Source: Streptococcus constellatus subsp. constellatus
Lineage (GTDB): Bacteria > Bacillota > Bacilli > Lactobacillales > Streptococcaceae
DNA length: 64,000 nt
NCBI RefSeq assembly: GCF_023167545.1
Contig: NZ_AP014647.1
Coordinates: 930,001-994,000, forward strand
Reading direction: 5' to 3'
Made by a program: the position numbers and the translations under genes. Each line of letters begins with the position of its first letter. The stretch's first letter is position 1. This document shows, in pieces, positions 16,593 to 24,840 of this stretch. A model generated the notes under the pieces. It was given only the letters and a program-made list of their open reading frames with translations. It was not told the origin of the DNA and searched no databases.

Positions 16593-18199
16593 TTAATACT
16601 GTCAATATGTTCTAGCAAATATAACAGAAATTGAGGAATCGTTTCCAACATATCCTTTTCATAGACGCGTTCCGTCAACTGATGTAAATCTTTTCCCCAA
16701 GGTCCTAGATTGATGCCAGGAACATTGATGTCCTGAATTTTCTCAAAATCAATCGAATATAAATGTTCAGGGACAGCCATACTATCGATAATTTTCTGAT
16801 GTTCTTCAACAGATTTTTCTAAAGCACAGTAACTAATATCGCAAATTCCCATAAAGAACTCTTCTACTGTTAGACGAGCAGCCGCCGTATCAGCTAAGTA
16901 TCTACTATAAAGTGCAATGAGTTTTTCAATATCAACCACACTATTTTTCAGATGCCGGCAATTCATAGAAGGATAATAAGGTGGTGCAATGGTCAGCACC
17001 ACAAATGCTTCCTTTTTATCATAGAAATCTAACACCTTTTGAACAGTTTCAATGGTTATTTCTTGATAGCTTAAGCCCGCTTGAAATGCTTTATGAGCAG
17101 ATCGGGTTACCTTGTGCATAAATTCTTCAAATCCAGACTTCTTTTGACATAACTGGATTAACCCATCATAAGTCAGTACACGAGGTTTTGTGACTTTTTT
17201 ATACTCTTTATAAACCACCTGCAAAGTCTGATAGCGCTCATAAAATTCATCAACAGCTTCTTGACAAAGATGTTGAATTGTCATCATCAGCTCTTTCGGA
17301 CTTTTATCTAAATAAAGAATGTTAAAATAGCCTGCTGCCCTGAGAACAGTTGATACATCATAATTTTCCTTCAAATCACGCATATAAGACCATGAGGGCA
17401 AAGGAGCCCGCTCTCCATCAATCAAATCCGACAAGAGCGGATTAAGATCAATTTTTTCTACTACTTTTGCTAGAAGCGAAACAGCATTGATACCCTTGAG
17501 AGGCTCTTTCATGTGGGAAAGAATACCCTGCGTAACCATGACAGGCATCATTTTCCCAACTGTTCCAACATGCAACACTTTTTCCTGAGCTGAATTGCTT
17601 TCAAATGGTTCTGAATCAATAGCCAAGATATAATTTAAATGAAATTTCTTCTTCAAATCAGAGAGCAAACCTACCGCAGCTCGCATTCCTTGAGAATAGG
17701 ATTCCTCATCTCCAACTGATAAATAAAGAAGATTCACTTTCCCTTCTGCTTTGCTCGCATATTCTGCGACTACTCCCAATTGCAAAGCCAATGCAGCTTT
17801 CATATCACATGATCCACGACCAAATTGCCATTCGTTAGAAATTATATCTTCTAACACATCCTGACCCAGTGCAGAACTTGCTAAAGCCTTTTTCAAAGCC
17901 ATATTATCAAAGGCAATTTCCTTTAAATTGCCAAAATCCTCAATATCAACTGTATCATGGTGATGAAACAAAATCACTGTATCTGCACAATGACGTTTTA
18001 CTAAAGCCCAATTCACACTGCGATGAAAAAAATCATTCGGAATCTGATATGTGCCAAAGTAATCCGAATGCTCCTGAAAATACGGCAGACTGCCAATATA
18101 TTGATTGAGAAAATTTTCAATATTTCTTTCCAAATCCGTATGCGTAAAACTTTCAATCACCATGCTCTTGTCAAAAATATCTTGAATCCTATTTTTCAT
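16571..18199 (-). CDS. M20/M25/M40 family metallopeptidase (RocB-like)
   Basis: A 542-residue member of the M20 metallopeptidase clan, closest in layout to RocB-type proteins linked to arginine use. Metal-site segments: VILFHHHDTVDIEDFG, GRGSCDMKAALALQLG and LYLSVGDEESYSQGMR. The family is long because of an insertion in the dimerisation domain. The frame is open to 18214, but AAGGAG lies within that stretch, so the ATG at 18199 is the better start. Substrate unknown; aminoacylase, dipeptidase or arginine-peptide activity are possible. Confidence 0.85.
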   Translation of the reverse strand: MKNRIQDIFDKSMVIESFTHTDLERNIENFLNQYIGSLPYFQEHSDYFGTYQIPNDFFHRSVNWALVKRHCADTVILFHHHDTVDIEDFGNLKEIAFDNMALKKALASSALGQDVLEDIISNEWQFGRGSCDMKAALALQLGVVAEYASKAEGKVNLLYLSVGDEESYSQGMRAAVGLLSDLKKKFHLNYILAIDSEPFESNSAQEKVLHVGTVGKMMPVMVTQGILSHMKEPLKGINAVSLLAKVVEKIDLNPLLSDLIDGERAPLPSWSYMRDLKENYDVSTVLRAAGYFNILYLDKSPKELMMTIQHLCQEAVDEFYERYQTLQVVYKEYKKVTKPRVLTYDGLIQLCQKKSGFEEFMHKVTRSAHKAFQAGLSYQEITIETVQKVLDFYDKKEAFVVLTIAPPYYPSMNCRHLKNSVVDIEKLIALYSRYLADTAAARLTVEEFFMGICDISYCALEKSVEEHQKIIDSMAVPEHLYSIDFEKIQDINVPGINLGPWGKDLHQLTERVYEKDMLETIPQFLLYLLEHIDSIKKQELYS

Positions 18200-18304
18200 C
18201 AATGGCTCCTTCAACTTTTTAATAAAAATAGCTCACTAGCTTTATTATATACCTTCAAAATAACAGTTTCAATCCATTTTATCGTTTCTGATTCTATAAA
18301 ATTT

Positions 18305-18343
18305 ACGCAAACGTTTGCGTCAAAAGAGTTATTTTGATAAAAT
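18305..18343 (+). promoter_or_regulatory. Amylase promoter with 16-bp LacI-family operator
   Basis: ACGCAAACGTTTGCGT (18305-18320) is a perfect 16-bp palindrome. Its right half supplies the -35 box TTGCGT (18315-18320); 17 bases later lies TAAAAT (18338-18343). The operator thus covers the -35 box, a repression layout. The core matches both the CcpA cre consensus and the MalR sites of pneumococcal maltose promoters. Confidence 0.8.
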
Positions 18344-18376
18344 AATAGCCATCAAGATAAGAAAGAAGTATCTCGT

Positions 18377-19825
18377 ATGGAAAATCAAACATTGATGCAA
18401 TATTTTGAATGGTATCTACCAAATGACGGACAACATTGGAATCGCTTAGCAAAAGATGCCCCACATCTAGCCTCTAAAGGGATTCGCAAGGTTTGGATGC
18501 CACCAGCTTTTAAAGCTACTAGTTCCAACGATGTTGGTTACGGTATCTATGACCTATTTGATTTAGGCGAGTTTGACCAAAAAGGAACGATTCGAACAAA
18601 GTACGGCTTAAAAGAAGAATATTTGAAAGCTATTAAGTCGCTCAAAGAAAATGGAATCGAGCCTATTGCAGATATCGTTTTAAATCACAAAGCAGCAGCA
18701 GATTACAAAGAGCGATTTACTGTTATTGAAGTTGACCCAAACGATCGTACAGTTGCACTCTCTGAACCTTTTGAAATTAAAGGTTGGACTAAATTCACGT
18801 TCCCAGGTCGCCACAAAAAATATAATGATTTTGAGTGGCATTGGTATCACTTTACTGGGACTGATTATGATGCTCAACGGAATAAATCAGGGATTTATCT
18901 CATTCAAGGAGACAACAAAGGGTGGGCAGATGATGACTTAGTTGATAACGAAAATGGCAATTTTGATTATCTCATGTATGCTGACCTTGATTTTAAGCAC
19001 CCAGAAGTCATTCAAAACCTTTATGATTGGGCAGATTGGTTTATCGAAACGACTGGCATTCATGGCTTTAGGTTAGACGCTATTAAGCATATCGACTCTT
19101 TCTTTATGAGAAATTTTATCCGTGATATTATGGCGAAGTATGGAGAAGATTTCTATGTCTTTGGAGAGTTTTGGAATGGTGATGAAACTGCAAATAACGA
19201 TTATTTAGGAAGCATTGACTATCGTTTTGATTTAGTTGATGTCAAGCTTCATCATAATCTATTTGATGCTAGTCGCGCTGGAGTGGACTATGATTTGAGA
19301 AATATTTTTGAACAAACACTCGTCAAAAATCATCCTGAATCGGCTGTTACTTTTGTCGATAATCACGACACACAACGTGGACAAGCACTGGAATCAACTG
19401 TTGAAGAATGGTTTAAGCCTGCTGCTTATGCTCTCATTTTATTGCGTAAAGCAGGTCTACCTTGCGTTTTCTATGGAGACTACTATGGTATCAACAGCGA
19501 ATTCGCTCAAGCCAGCTTCCAAACAGTTCTTGATAAATTATTAGATATTCGTCTCAACTTAGCCTATGGCGAACAGACGGATTATTTTGACGACGAGCAT
19601 TGCATTGCTTGGACCCGTTCAGGCAAAGACAATGGACAGCCAATTGCTGTTATTTTGACAAATGATCAAGCTAATTCAAAACGCATGTATATTGGTGAAA
19701 ATTGGGCTGGTAAGGAGTTTAAAGATTACTTAGGAAACAACTCTTCAGCCGTGATAATCGAGGAAGACGGCTGGGCAGATTTCCCAGTTGTAGAAAAATC
19801 AGTTAGCGTCTGGTCTGCGCAATAA
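18377..19825 (+). CDS. Cytoplasmic alpha-amylase (GH13)
   Basis: A 482-residue glycoside hydrolase family 13 enzyme with the liquefying Bacillus-type layout and no signal peptide, so it acts inside the cell, probably on imported maltodextrins or stored glycogen. The four GH13 regions are visible: IADIVLNHKAAAD (I), GFRLDAIKHIDSF (II, catalytic Asp), FVFGEFW-type YVFGEFWNGD (III, general acid Glu) and FVDNHDTQRG (IV, transition-state Asp). The promoter carries a MalR/CcpA-type operator, fitting carbohydrate control. The gene is followed by a hairpin and the 41-bp repeat array. Confidence 0.95.
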   Translation: MENQTLMQYFEWYLPNDGQHWNRLAKDAPHLASKGIRKVWMPPAFKATSSNDVGYGIYDLFDLGEFDQKGTIRTKYGLKEEYLKAIKSLKENGIEPIADIVLNHKAAADYKERFTVIEVDPNDRTVALSEPFEIKGWTKFTFPGRHKKYNDFEWHWYHFTGTDYDAQRNKSGIYLIQGDNKGWADDDLVDNENGNFDYLMYADLDFKHPEVIQNLYDWADWFIETTGIHGFRLDAIKHIDSFFMRNFIRDIMAKYGEDFYVFGEFWNGDETANNDYLGSIDYRFDLVDVKLHHNLFDASRAGVDYDLRNIFEQTLVKNHPESAVTFVDNHDTQRGQALESTVEEWFKPAAYALILLRKAGLPCVFYGDYYGINSEFAQASFQTVLDKLLDIRLNLAYGEQTDYFDDEHCIAWTRSGKDNGQPIAVILTNDQANSKRMYIGENWAGKEFKDYLGNNSSAVIIEEDGWADFPVVEKSVSVWSAQ

Positions 19826-19835
19826 AATAAGGAAC

Positions 19836-19870
19836 ACAGAGAGAGCTAAACCCAAATTCGCTCTCTCTGT
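19836..19870 (+). terminator. Hairpin after the amylase gene (no T tract)
   Basis: A perfect 11-bp stem (ACAGAGAGAGC 19836-19846 / GCTCTCTCTGT 19860-19870) with a 13-base loop, starting 10 bases after the stop. No T run follows, so it may act as an mRNA 3' stabiliser or weak terminator. It abuts the repeat array. Confidence 0.5.
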
Positions 19871-20130
19871 CGATCGGGGCGACGAAGTAAACCGAAAGTT
19901 GAGACCCCCGTCCGCCCGGCTGACAGCATAAACTAAAACTTAGGCGGCTCGTCCGCCCAGTCGACATAATAAACCGAAACTTAGACAACTCGTCCGCCCA
20001 GCTGACGGAATAAACTGAAACTTAGTCAGCTCGTCCGCCCAGCTGACAGAATAAATTAAAACTCAGGCAACTCGTCTGCCGGGCTGACGGAATAAACTGA
20101 AATTTACTTGCTTCGTCTGCCGGGCATATG
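19868..20130. repeat. Array of 41-bp tandem repeats, about six copies
   Basis: The motif CGTCYGCCSRG recurs at 19909, 19950, 19991, 20032, 20073 and 20114, exactly 41 bases apart. A degenerate copy precedes the first (19868-19908), and the last is cut short. Each unit has a GC-rich head (CGTCCGCCCAGCTGACGG) and an A-rich tail (AATAAACTGAAACTTAG). The period is not a multiple of three and the frames are broken, so it is not coding. At the junction of units, GTCAGCT and AGCTGAC (20025-20047) form a hairpin. The head is much richer in G+C than its surroundings. Confidence 0.9.
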
Positions 20131-20186
20131 AAAGCAAGAAAGAACGATGTTGACATTCTCATTCAACTATGCTTTTAAACAAGAAA

Positions 20187-20241
20187 AAAACACGACCAAA
20201 TCAAGATTAGCTAACAACTCGTCTTGACTTGGTCGCGTTTT
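20187..20241. terminator. Bidirectional terminator between the repeat array and ciaH
   Basis: A stem of about 20 bp with wobble pairs (AACACGACCAAATCAAGA on the left, TCTTGACTTGGTCGCGTT on the right), A-rich before and T-rich after. It ends the ciaRH transcript on the minus strand and catches rightward read-through from the amylase gene. Confidence 0.8.
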
Positions 20242-20295
20242 ATTATCATCTTTCGGAATAACTTTCTTTACAGGTACACCGAAAGTATCCTAAAT

Positions 20296-21642
20296 CTATT
20301 TTTTCTTTTTATTATCCGTTCGAATCGCAATCTTCACCTCAAAAATAGTTCCTTTAGGATTATTGTCTTTCACTGCAATGGTTCCTTTAAGAGCTTCTGT
20401 GATTTGCTTTGCAAGCGACAACCCTAAACCAAAACCACCTGTCTGCCGAGTCCGTGCTTTATCAACACGATAAAAACGATCAAAAATCTTTTTCTTATCT
20501 GCCGTACTAATCCCCGGACCATTATCCGAAACCTTCAAAAACAAATTTCGATCATTTGCAGAAATTGTCAATTCAATCACACCATCTTCATCTGTATATT
20601 TCAGGGCATTATCAAACAAGATAGTCATCAATTGCTTCAGTAAGGTTTTATCCGTTTTAATTACGCGGTGAATCCTATTGTCAAATCGGAAAATTTTCCC
20701 ATTCTCTGCGGCAACCATTTCATAGTTGGTGAAAGTTGTATTAAAGAAATTTGGCTCGATATCGCCAATTTCTGGTTTAATCCCGTCGTCACGCCGTGCT
20801 AGATTGAGTAAGTTTGTCGTCAACATTTTCATATTTCGCACTTCATCCAAACTAGAAGCAATGCTTTCACTGGCTTCCATAATAGTAGCTTCTGGCTTTC
20901 TAAACAAAGTCTCCAAACGATTTTGCAACACAGCTAGAGGTGTACGCAACTCATGACTAGCGTTTTCGACAAAACTTTTTTGCTTTTGAATGCTTTCTAA
21001 AAGAGGTTTAACACTGACCCGTGCAAGATAAACACTAGCAATCAAGGAAATTCCCCAGAAACTAATCATCACCACCACAATCAACTGTTCATGATTTTGA
21101 CTAGTTTGTTCCAATTGACTGATATTGATAAAAACCGCTGCGTATTTGACATTGGTCTCCAAATTAGGCAGTTTTACCTCAAATAAAATCATTCGATAGG
21201 TTTCTTCTCGACCATAATTGCTTTTTACTTGAATCTGACGAATGTGGTCTAATTGCTTCCTATTAAAGGAAAGTTTATTGAACCCTAAGAAATTATTGCT
21301 TGTAATAATCGGCTTATAATTCTTATCAAATAAAATAACTTCTGTGTTGGCACTAACATTTGGTTTATCTGTCAACTCTTTGTCAGCTGTTCCACTTTTA
21401 GGCTCTCCATTTTCTGACTTTTGATCTAGCCCTACTTTTCGAGCAAGTGCTAAATTAATCACAGAAGCCGAATCTTGACTCAAGCTTTTTAAATTGTTAT
21501 CTACCGTTGTATAAAGGCTTGAGCGCATAACTTGAATGATAATCAAGGTCATAGCTGAGAAAATGAGAGTAAAAATACCAAAATTGCGAATGAAATAAGA
21601 AAAATCATCCGCATACCATGCTTTTTTTAGTTTATTCAGCAT
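20296..21642 (-). CDS. ciaH: Sensor histidine kinase CiaH
   Basis: A 448-residue membrane histidine kinase. Two transmembrane helices (about residues 20-42 and 185-205) flank an extracellular sensor region. The H box is [15 protein letters not shown]; the N, G1, F and G2 boxes follow ([43 protein letters not shown]). The N-terminus ([16 protein letters not shown]) and C-terminus match pneumococcal CiaH. It controls CiaR phosphorylation, affecting competence, beta-lactam tolerance, lytic control and bacteriocin genes in streptococci. It overlaps ciaR by 11 bases. Confidence 0.96.
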   Translation of the reverse strand: MLNKLKKAWYADDFSYFIRNFGIFTLIFSAMTLIIIQVMRSSLYTTVDNNLKSLSQDSASVINLALARKVGLDQKSENGEPKSGTADKELTDKPNVSANTEVILFDKNYKPIITSNNFLGFNKLSFNRKQLDHIRQIQVKSNYGREETYRMILFEVKLPNLETNVKYAAVFINISQLEQTSQNHEQLIVVVMISFWGISLIASVYLARVSVKPLLESIQKQKSFVENASHELRTPLAVLQNRLETLFRKPEATIMEASESIASSLDEVRNMKMLTTNLLNLARRDDGIKPEIGDIEPNFFNTTFTNYEMVAAENGKIFRFDNRIHRVIKTDKTLLKQLMTILFDNALKYTDEDGVIELTISANDRNLFLKVSDNGPGISTADKKKIFDRFYRVDKARTRQTGGFGLGLSLAKQITEALKGTIAVKDNNPKGTIFEVKIAIRTDNKKKK

Positions 21643-22306
21643 CTTTTAAAATATATCCGACGCTGCGAAGTGTTTGAAGATTATTCGCAAAGGTCGTCCC
21701 TTTCAATTTTTTCCGAATTTTTGAGACATAAACTTCTACAACTGAAATGGTTGTATCACTATCAAACCCCCATAAGCGATCGAAAATCTGCGTCTTCGGT
21801 AGAATAACATTTTGATTCTGCAAAAAATATACTAATAAATCAAATTCTTTTCCGAGTAACTCTACTTCATTTCCATCTACAAGTGTAGTGTTCGTTGACA
21901 AATTAATGGTTACATCGCCATAAGAAAGAGTATTTTCATTAAACTTGCCCGATCGTTTCAAAAGAGCTTGAATCCGCATTTTTAACTCTTCCAAATAAAA
22001 TGGTTTGGTCAAATAATCGTCGGCTCCCAGCTCAAAGCCATGTCCTTTATCATTCAAACTCTCTTTAGCTGTCATAATCAATACCGGTGTTGTAACACCT
22101 TTTTCACGTAATCCCTTCAATACTTGAAAACCGTCTTTTTCCGGTAACATCAAATCAAGTAAGATAAGATCGTACACACCACTTTCGGCTTCGTACAATC
22201 CTTCCTCACCATCAAAAACTTGCATGACATCTGCAAAATCATCCAAAAAATCAAATACTGAGTTAGATAAACCAAGGTCATCTTCTACTAATAGAATCTT
22301 AATCAT
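21632..22306 (-). CDS. ciaR: Response regulator CiaR
   Basis: A 224-residue OmpR/PhoB-class regulator. Receiver domain: acidic pair EDD (residues 8-10), phospho-acceptor Asp51 in [14 protein letters not shown], switch Thr and Lys in LIMTAKES. The C-terminal winged helix includes [25 protein letters not shown] and [12 protein letters not shown]. CiaR binds TTTAAG-N5-TTTAAG repeats; a related arrangement precedes the neighbouring gene at 22570-23013. The 5' untranslated region is long (over 200 bases) if the TATAAT at 22544-22549 is the -10 box. Confidence 0.97.
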   Translation of the reverse strand: MIKILLVEDDLGLSNSVFDFLDDFADVMQVFDGEEGLYEAESGVYDLILLDLMLPEKDGFQVLKGLREKGVTTPVLIMTAKESLNDKGHGFELGADDYLTKPFYLEELKMRIQALLKRSGKFNENTLSYGDVTINLSTNTTLVDGNEVELLGKEFDLLVYFLQNQNVILPKTQIFDRLWGFDSDTTISVVEVYVSKIRKKLKGTTFANNLQTLRSVGYILKDAE

Positions 22307-22543
22307 ACGCTTTTCCTTCTAAAAATATGAGTTTAGGGCAAATATCCCTCAATCAAAAATTCGTTATGTACTAAACGGCGCAATAGCCGAGCATTTAAGC
22401 AGCATCCTGATTCTTTCAGAATAGAATAAGAACTAAAAATTTTAAAATCCCACTTCTTTCCATTCTCTTAATTATGAACCAAGCACTATTTTCACATTTT
22501 CGTGTTAAAACTCAATCTACTGACTTTCTGCTATTCTGATTCT

Positions 22544-22573
22544 ATTATAGCATGACTTTCTCTAAAATATTAA
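22544..22573 (-). promoter_or_regulatory. Candidate ciaRH promoter with long 5' leader
   Basis: On the minus strand, TTAATA (22573-22568), 18 bases, TATAAT (22549-22544). The predicted transcript would have a leader of about 230 bases before ciaR (22307-22537), with a small hairpin around 22372-22400. The -35 box is weak and no in-register TTTAAG pair is present here. Confidence 0.45.
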
Positions 22574-23013
22574 GAATTTGTTGTATTTGAGTCATTATTT
22601 TCTGTCGTACTACTATTCTTGTCTGATTTAGTCGAACCATCAGCATTTGATGGAGCTTTTTTCTTTGAGTTATTATTATTTCCTGATCCATTTTGACTAT
22701 TACTATTATCATTTTGGTCACCGTTTTGTTGGGAAGGTCTTCCATTGGGATCACCTTGGTTATTTTCACTTTGTCCACCCGGAGGTATTCCCGGGCCACC
22801 TTGGTTTCCTTGTTGGTTTTTTTGCGCCTGAGTTGTCGTACTTGTCTGTACTTTAGTTTGCTGATTAAGTGCATTTGTCGCCAATGAGCCAATACCTAGC
22901 CCACCAAGAAGACCGACAGCAAGTGATCCGCTTGCTACAACAGTCATCCACCATTTCGTACTTTTTTCCACTATGATCATCTTCTCTTTTCTACTTGTAT
23001 TCTCTTGTTTCAT
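22570..23013 (-). CDS. Low-complexity membrane-anchored protein next to ciaRH, function unknown
   Basis: About 147 residues. The N-terminus is charged and polar, followed by one hydrophobic helix (WWMTVVASGSLAVGLLGGLG) at about residues 22-45. The rest is a disordered Gln/Asn/Ser/Gly/Pro tail (GGPGIPPGGQSENNQGD, NNNNSKKKAPSNADG) with no LPxTG sorting motif. It is most likely a single-pass protein with its tail outside the cell. I do not recognise a family. It lies directly upstream of ciaR on the same strand and has a promoter with CiaR-like half sites, so it is a candidate member of the Cia regulon. The ATG at 23013 has AAGGA 11 bases upstream. Confidence 0.7.
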   Translation of the reverse strand: MKQENTSRKEKMIIVEKSTKWWMTVVASGSLAVGLLGGLGIGSLATNALNQQTKVQTSTTTQAQKNQQGNQGGPGIPPGGQSENNQGDPNGRPSQQNGDQNDNSNSQNGSGNNNNSKKKAPSNADGSTKSDKNSSTTENNDSNTTNS

Positions 23014-23169
23014 TCTTGTCAAATTCCTTCTTTCTATTTTTAAGCATTCAGAGACTGTGTTACAAAGAACATTGCAATGATTCAGCTCCTCTTTATGATA
23101 AAGCGTATCAAATCAATATACTTAACTTTGAATTTTTATCTCCTCATACTCTTTCTTTTGAATGTACCT

Positions 23170-23213
23170 ATCATATCCATTTTTTCTTAAAAGTGACTGA
23201 ATTTTTTCTTAAA
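23170..23213 (-). promoter_or_regulatory. CiaR-type promoter of the low-complexity protein gene
   Basis: On the minus strand: TTTAAG (23213-23208), N5, ATTCAG (23202-23197), N5, TTTAAG (23191-23186), N10, TATGAT (23175-23170). Published CiaR promoters have TTTAAG-N5-TTTAAG ten bases before the -10 box. Here the spacing matches exactly, with a degenerate central hexamer and an extra perfect upstream one. The leader to the ATG at 23013 would be about 150 bases. The rest of the 23014-23340 gap shows nothing else I can support. Confidence 0.6.
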
Positions 23214-23340
23214 TAAACCTAAAACTAAAGAAAGAAAATAGTGAAACAATACAGAAATAATAGAAATAAAAAAACTAAATCCGATAAATACGAATTAGTT
23301 TAGAAACGATTTTATTGAACCCCGGTTAGAAAAGTGAAAA

Positions 23341-24099
23341 CTATGTCTCTTTTTTGTCAAAAAGCCGGTTAGTATCTATTTTATCTTTGAGTAATGCTGC
23401 TATTTCTTTTGGTTTTTCTGTATATAAGGAATGACCACAACCAGGCACTTCTAGAATGTCTATAAAATCCGGAATATTTTTCAAAGCATTCTGTTTCCAG
23501 ATAGGCGTACTTTGATTTACTCTTGGAATAAACAATATCACATTTCTATTCTGTAAAAGAGATAGTTTCCCTGTAGTTTGTCGTCTAATAGTTAACAAAC
23601 GAGTGAGAAGTATTTCAGACAAGTTCAAATGCCAATACCTTTGTACCTCATCAAATACAAAACTTTTTTTAACTGCTCTCTCTATATTTTCTGACCACAC
23701 AGTGGCATTTTGCTTTTCTGCTATAATAGCTCCTTCTAAATTTCTATAAGTATTCGTTTGAAGATAATTCAAAGCATCTTCTATTTCTACATTTAAAGGG
23801 CAAATCTTGTCCATATCAATATATCCACCATCTAGTAAGACGAGATGCATAATATTATCATAAACACTTGTTAAATAAACTGCTAAATCTGCTCCCAAAG
23901 AGTGGGCAATTAACAGAATATCATCTTCCATATTAACTTGTGCTACAAACCAGTCCTTCAAAGCCTGTAATGAAGTTAATCGTTCTTTCAACTTAGAATC
24001 ATACATATCCAGATAAACAACTGGAAAATGCAAAGAGTCGAAAAAGTCTTGAGGATAGAAACGATTGCATCCTAAACCACCAATAAAATAAGCTTTCAT
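23341..24099 (-). CDS. Alpha/beta hydrolase
   Basis: A 252-residue alpha/beta hydrolase without signal peptide. The oxyanion turn is GGLGCNRFYP near the start, the nucleophile elbow LLIAHSLGAD gives the Ser of the triad, and the C-terminal VPGCGHSLYTEKP supplies the His. Its substrate cannot be inferred; esterase, thioesterase or lipase-like activity are possible. It stands alone between the Cia cluster and the tRNA-Arg/rplS unit. Confidence 0.8.
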   Translation of the reverse strand: MKAYFIGGLGCNRFYPQDFFDSLHFPVVYLDMYDSKLKERLTSLQALKDWFVAQVNMEDDILLIAHSLGADLAVYLTSVYDNIMHLVLLDGGYIDMDKICPLNVEIEDALNYLQTNTYRNLEGAIIAEKQNATVWSENIERAVKKSFVFDEVQRYWHLNLSEILLTRLLTIRRQTTGKLSLLQNRNVILFIPRVNQSTPIWKQNALKNIPDFIDILEVPGCGHSLYTEKPKEIAALLKDKIDTNRLFDKKET

Positions 24100-24194
24100 A
24101 TTTTCCTCCTTTCTCTCACTGCTATAGAAACAAAACTTACTTTAGCTTTTATTTGTTTCGCTTTCAAAATATACAAATTTGGCCAAACATAACA

Positions 24195-24219
24195 AAAGCT
24201 CTTTAGTAACAAGAGCTTT
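24195..24219 (-). terminator. Terminator downstream of tRNA-Arg
   Basis: AAAGCTCTT (24195-24203) pairs with AAGAGCTTT (24211-24219) in a 9-bp stem followed on the minus strand by T residues. It is 13 bases past the tRNA 3' end. Confidence 0.75.
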
Positions 24220-24232
24220 CAGCATATTACGA

Positions 24233-24304
24233 TGTCCCCTGCCGGAATCGAACCAGCAACTACTCCTTAGGAGGGAGTTGTTATATCCATTGAACTAAGG
24301 GGAC
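24233..24304 (-). tRNA. tRNA-Arg (anticodon CCU)
   Basis: The 72-base minus-strand sequence folds as a cloverleaf. Acceptor stem GTCCCCT / AGGGGAC with discriminator A; anticodon stem ACTCC / GGAGT with loop CTCCTAA, anticodon CCT; T arm with GGTTCGATTCC. No CCA is encoded. It decodes the rare AGG codon. It lies between the rplS terminator and its own terminator. Confidence 0.95.
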
Positions 24305-24309
24305 TAGAG

Positions 24310-24336
24310 AAAAACTCTGCCGACAGACAGAGTTAT
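24310..24336 (-). terminator. Terminator after rplS
   Basis: AACTCTG (24313-24319) pairs with CAGAGTT (24328-24334); TTTTTC follows on the minus strand, 8 bases past the rplS stop. Confidence 0.75.
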
Positions 24337-24343
24337 TTCTACA

Positions 24344-24691
24344 TTAACGGCGAATTTCTTTAATACGCGCAGCTTTACCTTGTAATGCACGAAGGTAATA
24401 CAATTTCGCACGACGTACTTTACCGTAACGCACTACTTCAATCTTTTCAACACGTGGTGTGTGAAGTGGGAAGATACGTTCAACACCTACACCGTTAGAG
24501 ATTTTACGAACAGTATAGTTTTCTGAAATACCTGCACCCTTACGAGCGATAACCACACCCTCGAAAATTTGGATACGTTCGCGGTTTCCTTCGACAACTT
24601 TCGCATGAACACGAACAGTATCACCAGGACGGAACGCAGGAATATCAGTACGAAGTTGACCTTCAGTCAAACTTTGGATTAATGGATTCAT
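24344..24691 (-). CDS. rplS: 50S ribosomal protein L19
   Basis: 115 residues, matching bacterial L19 along its length ([20 protein letters not shown] at the start; [20 protein letters not shown] in the middle; [15 protein letters not shown] at the end). L19 sits at the interface of the ribosomal subunits. The gene has its own promoter and a structured leader, and is followed by its terminator and a tRNA gene. Confidence 0.98.
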   Translation of the reverse strand: MNPLIQSLTEGQLRTDIPAFRPGDTVRVHAKVVEGNRERIQIFEGVVIARKGAGISENYTVRKISNGVGVERIFPLHTPRVEKIEVVRYGKVRRAKLYYLRALQGKAARIKEIRR

Positions 24692-24771
24692 TTTTCTTCT
24701 CCTATCTTACTAATCTTACGATTCAAGACCACAGCGGATTAGTCGTTTTCTAGTGCTTCCATTACGCACTA
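24692..24771 (-). ncRNA. Structured 5' leader of rplS (L19 leader-like)
   Basis: The minus-strand leader holds AGTGC / GCACT around an 8-base loop, enclosed by TTAGT / ACTAA pairing, with a further CTTACGATT / AATCTTACTAAT-type segment before the ribosome site AGGAG. Firmicutes are known to carry an L19 leader motif upstream of rplS that is thought to act in autoregulation. Assignment rests on position and fold read by eye. Confidence 0.55.
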
Positions 24772-24777
24772 ACTAAT

Positions 24778-24806
24778 ATCATAACAAATTTTATAAAAAT
24801 TGTAAA
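24778..24806 (-). promoter_or_regulatory. Promoter of rplS
   Basis: TTTACA (24806-24801), 17 bases, TATGAT (24783-24778) on the minus strand; start point near 24771. Confidence 0.7.
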
Positions 24807-24840
24807 TGCCTTGTTTGAATTATTTTTCTTTTTGGAAGGG

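Noticed and set aside
19803-19988. 61-codon minus-strand frame across the repeat array
   Set aside because: It reads through 41-bp repeats whose length is not a multiple of three, has no ribosome site and resembles no protein.
22544-22590. CiaR binding site at the ciaR promoter
   Set aside because: The hexamers at the right spacing match TTTAAG in only about four of six positions and lack a second in-register copy.
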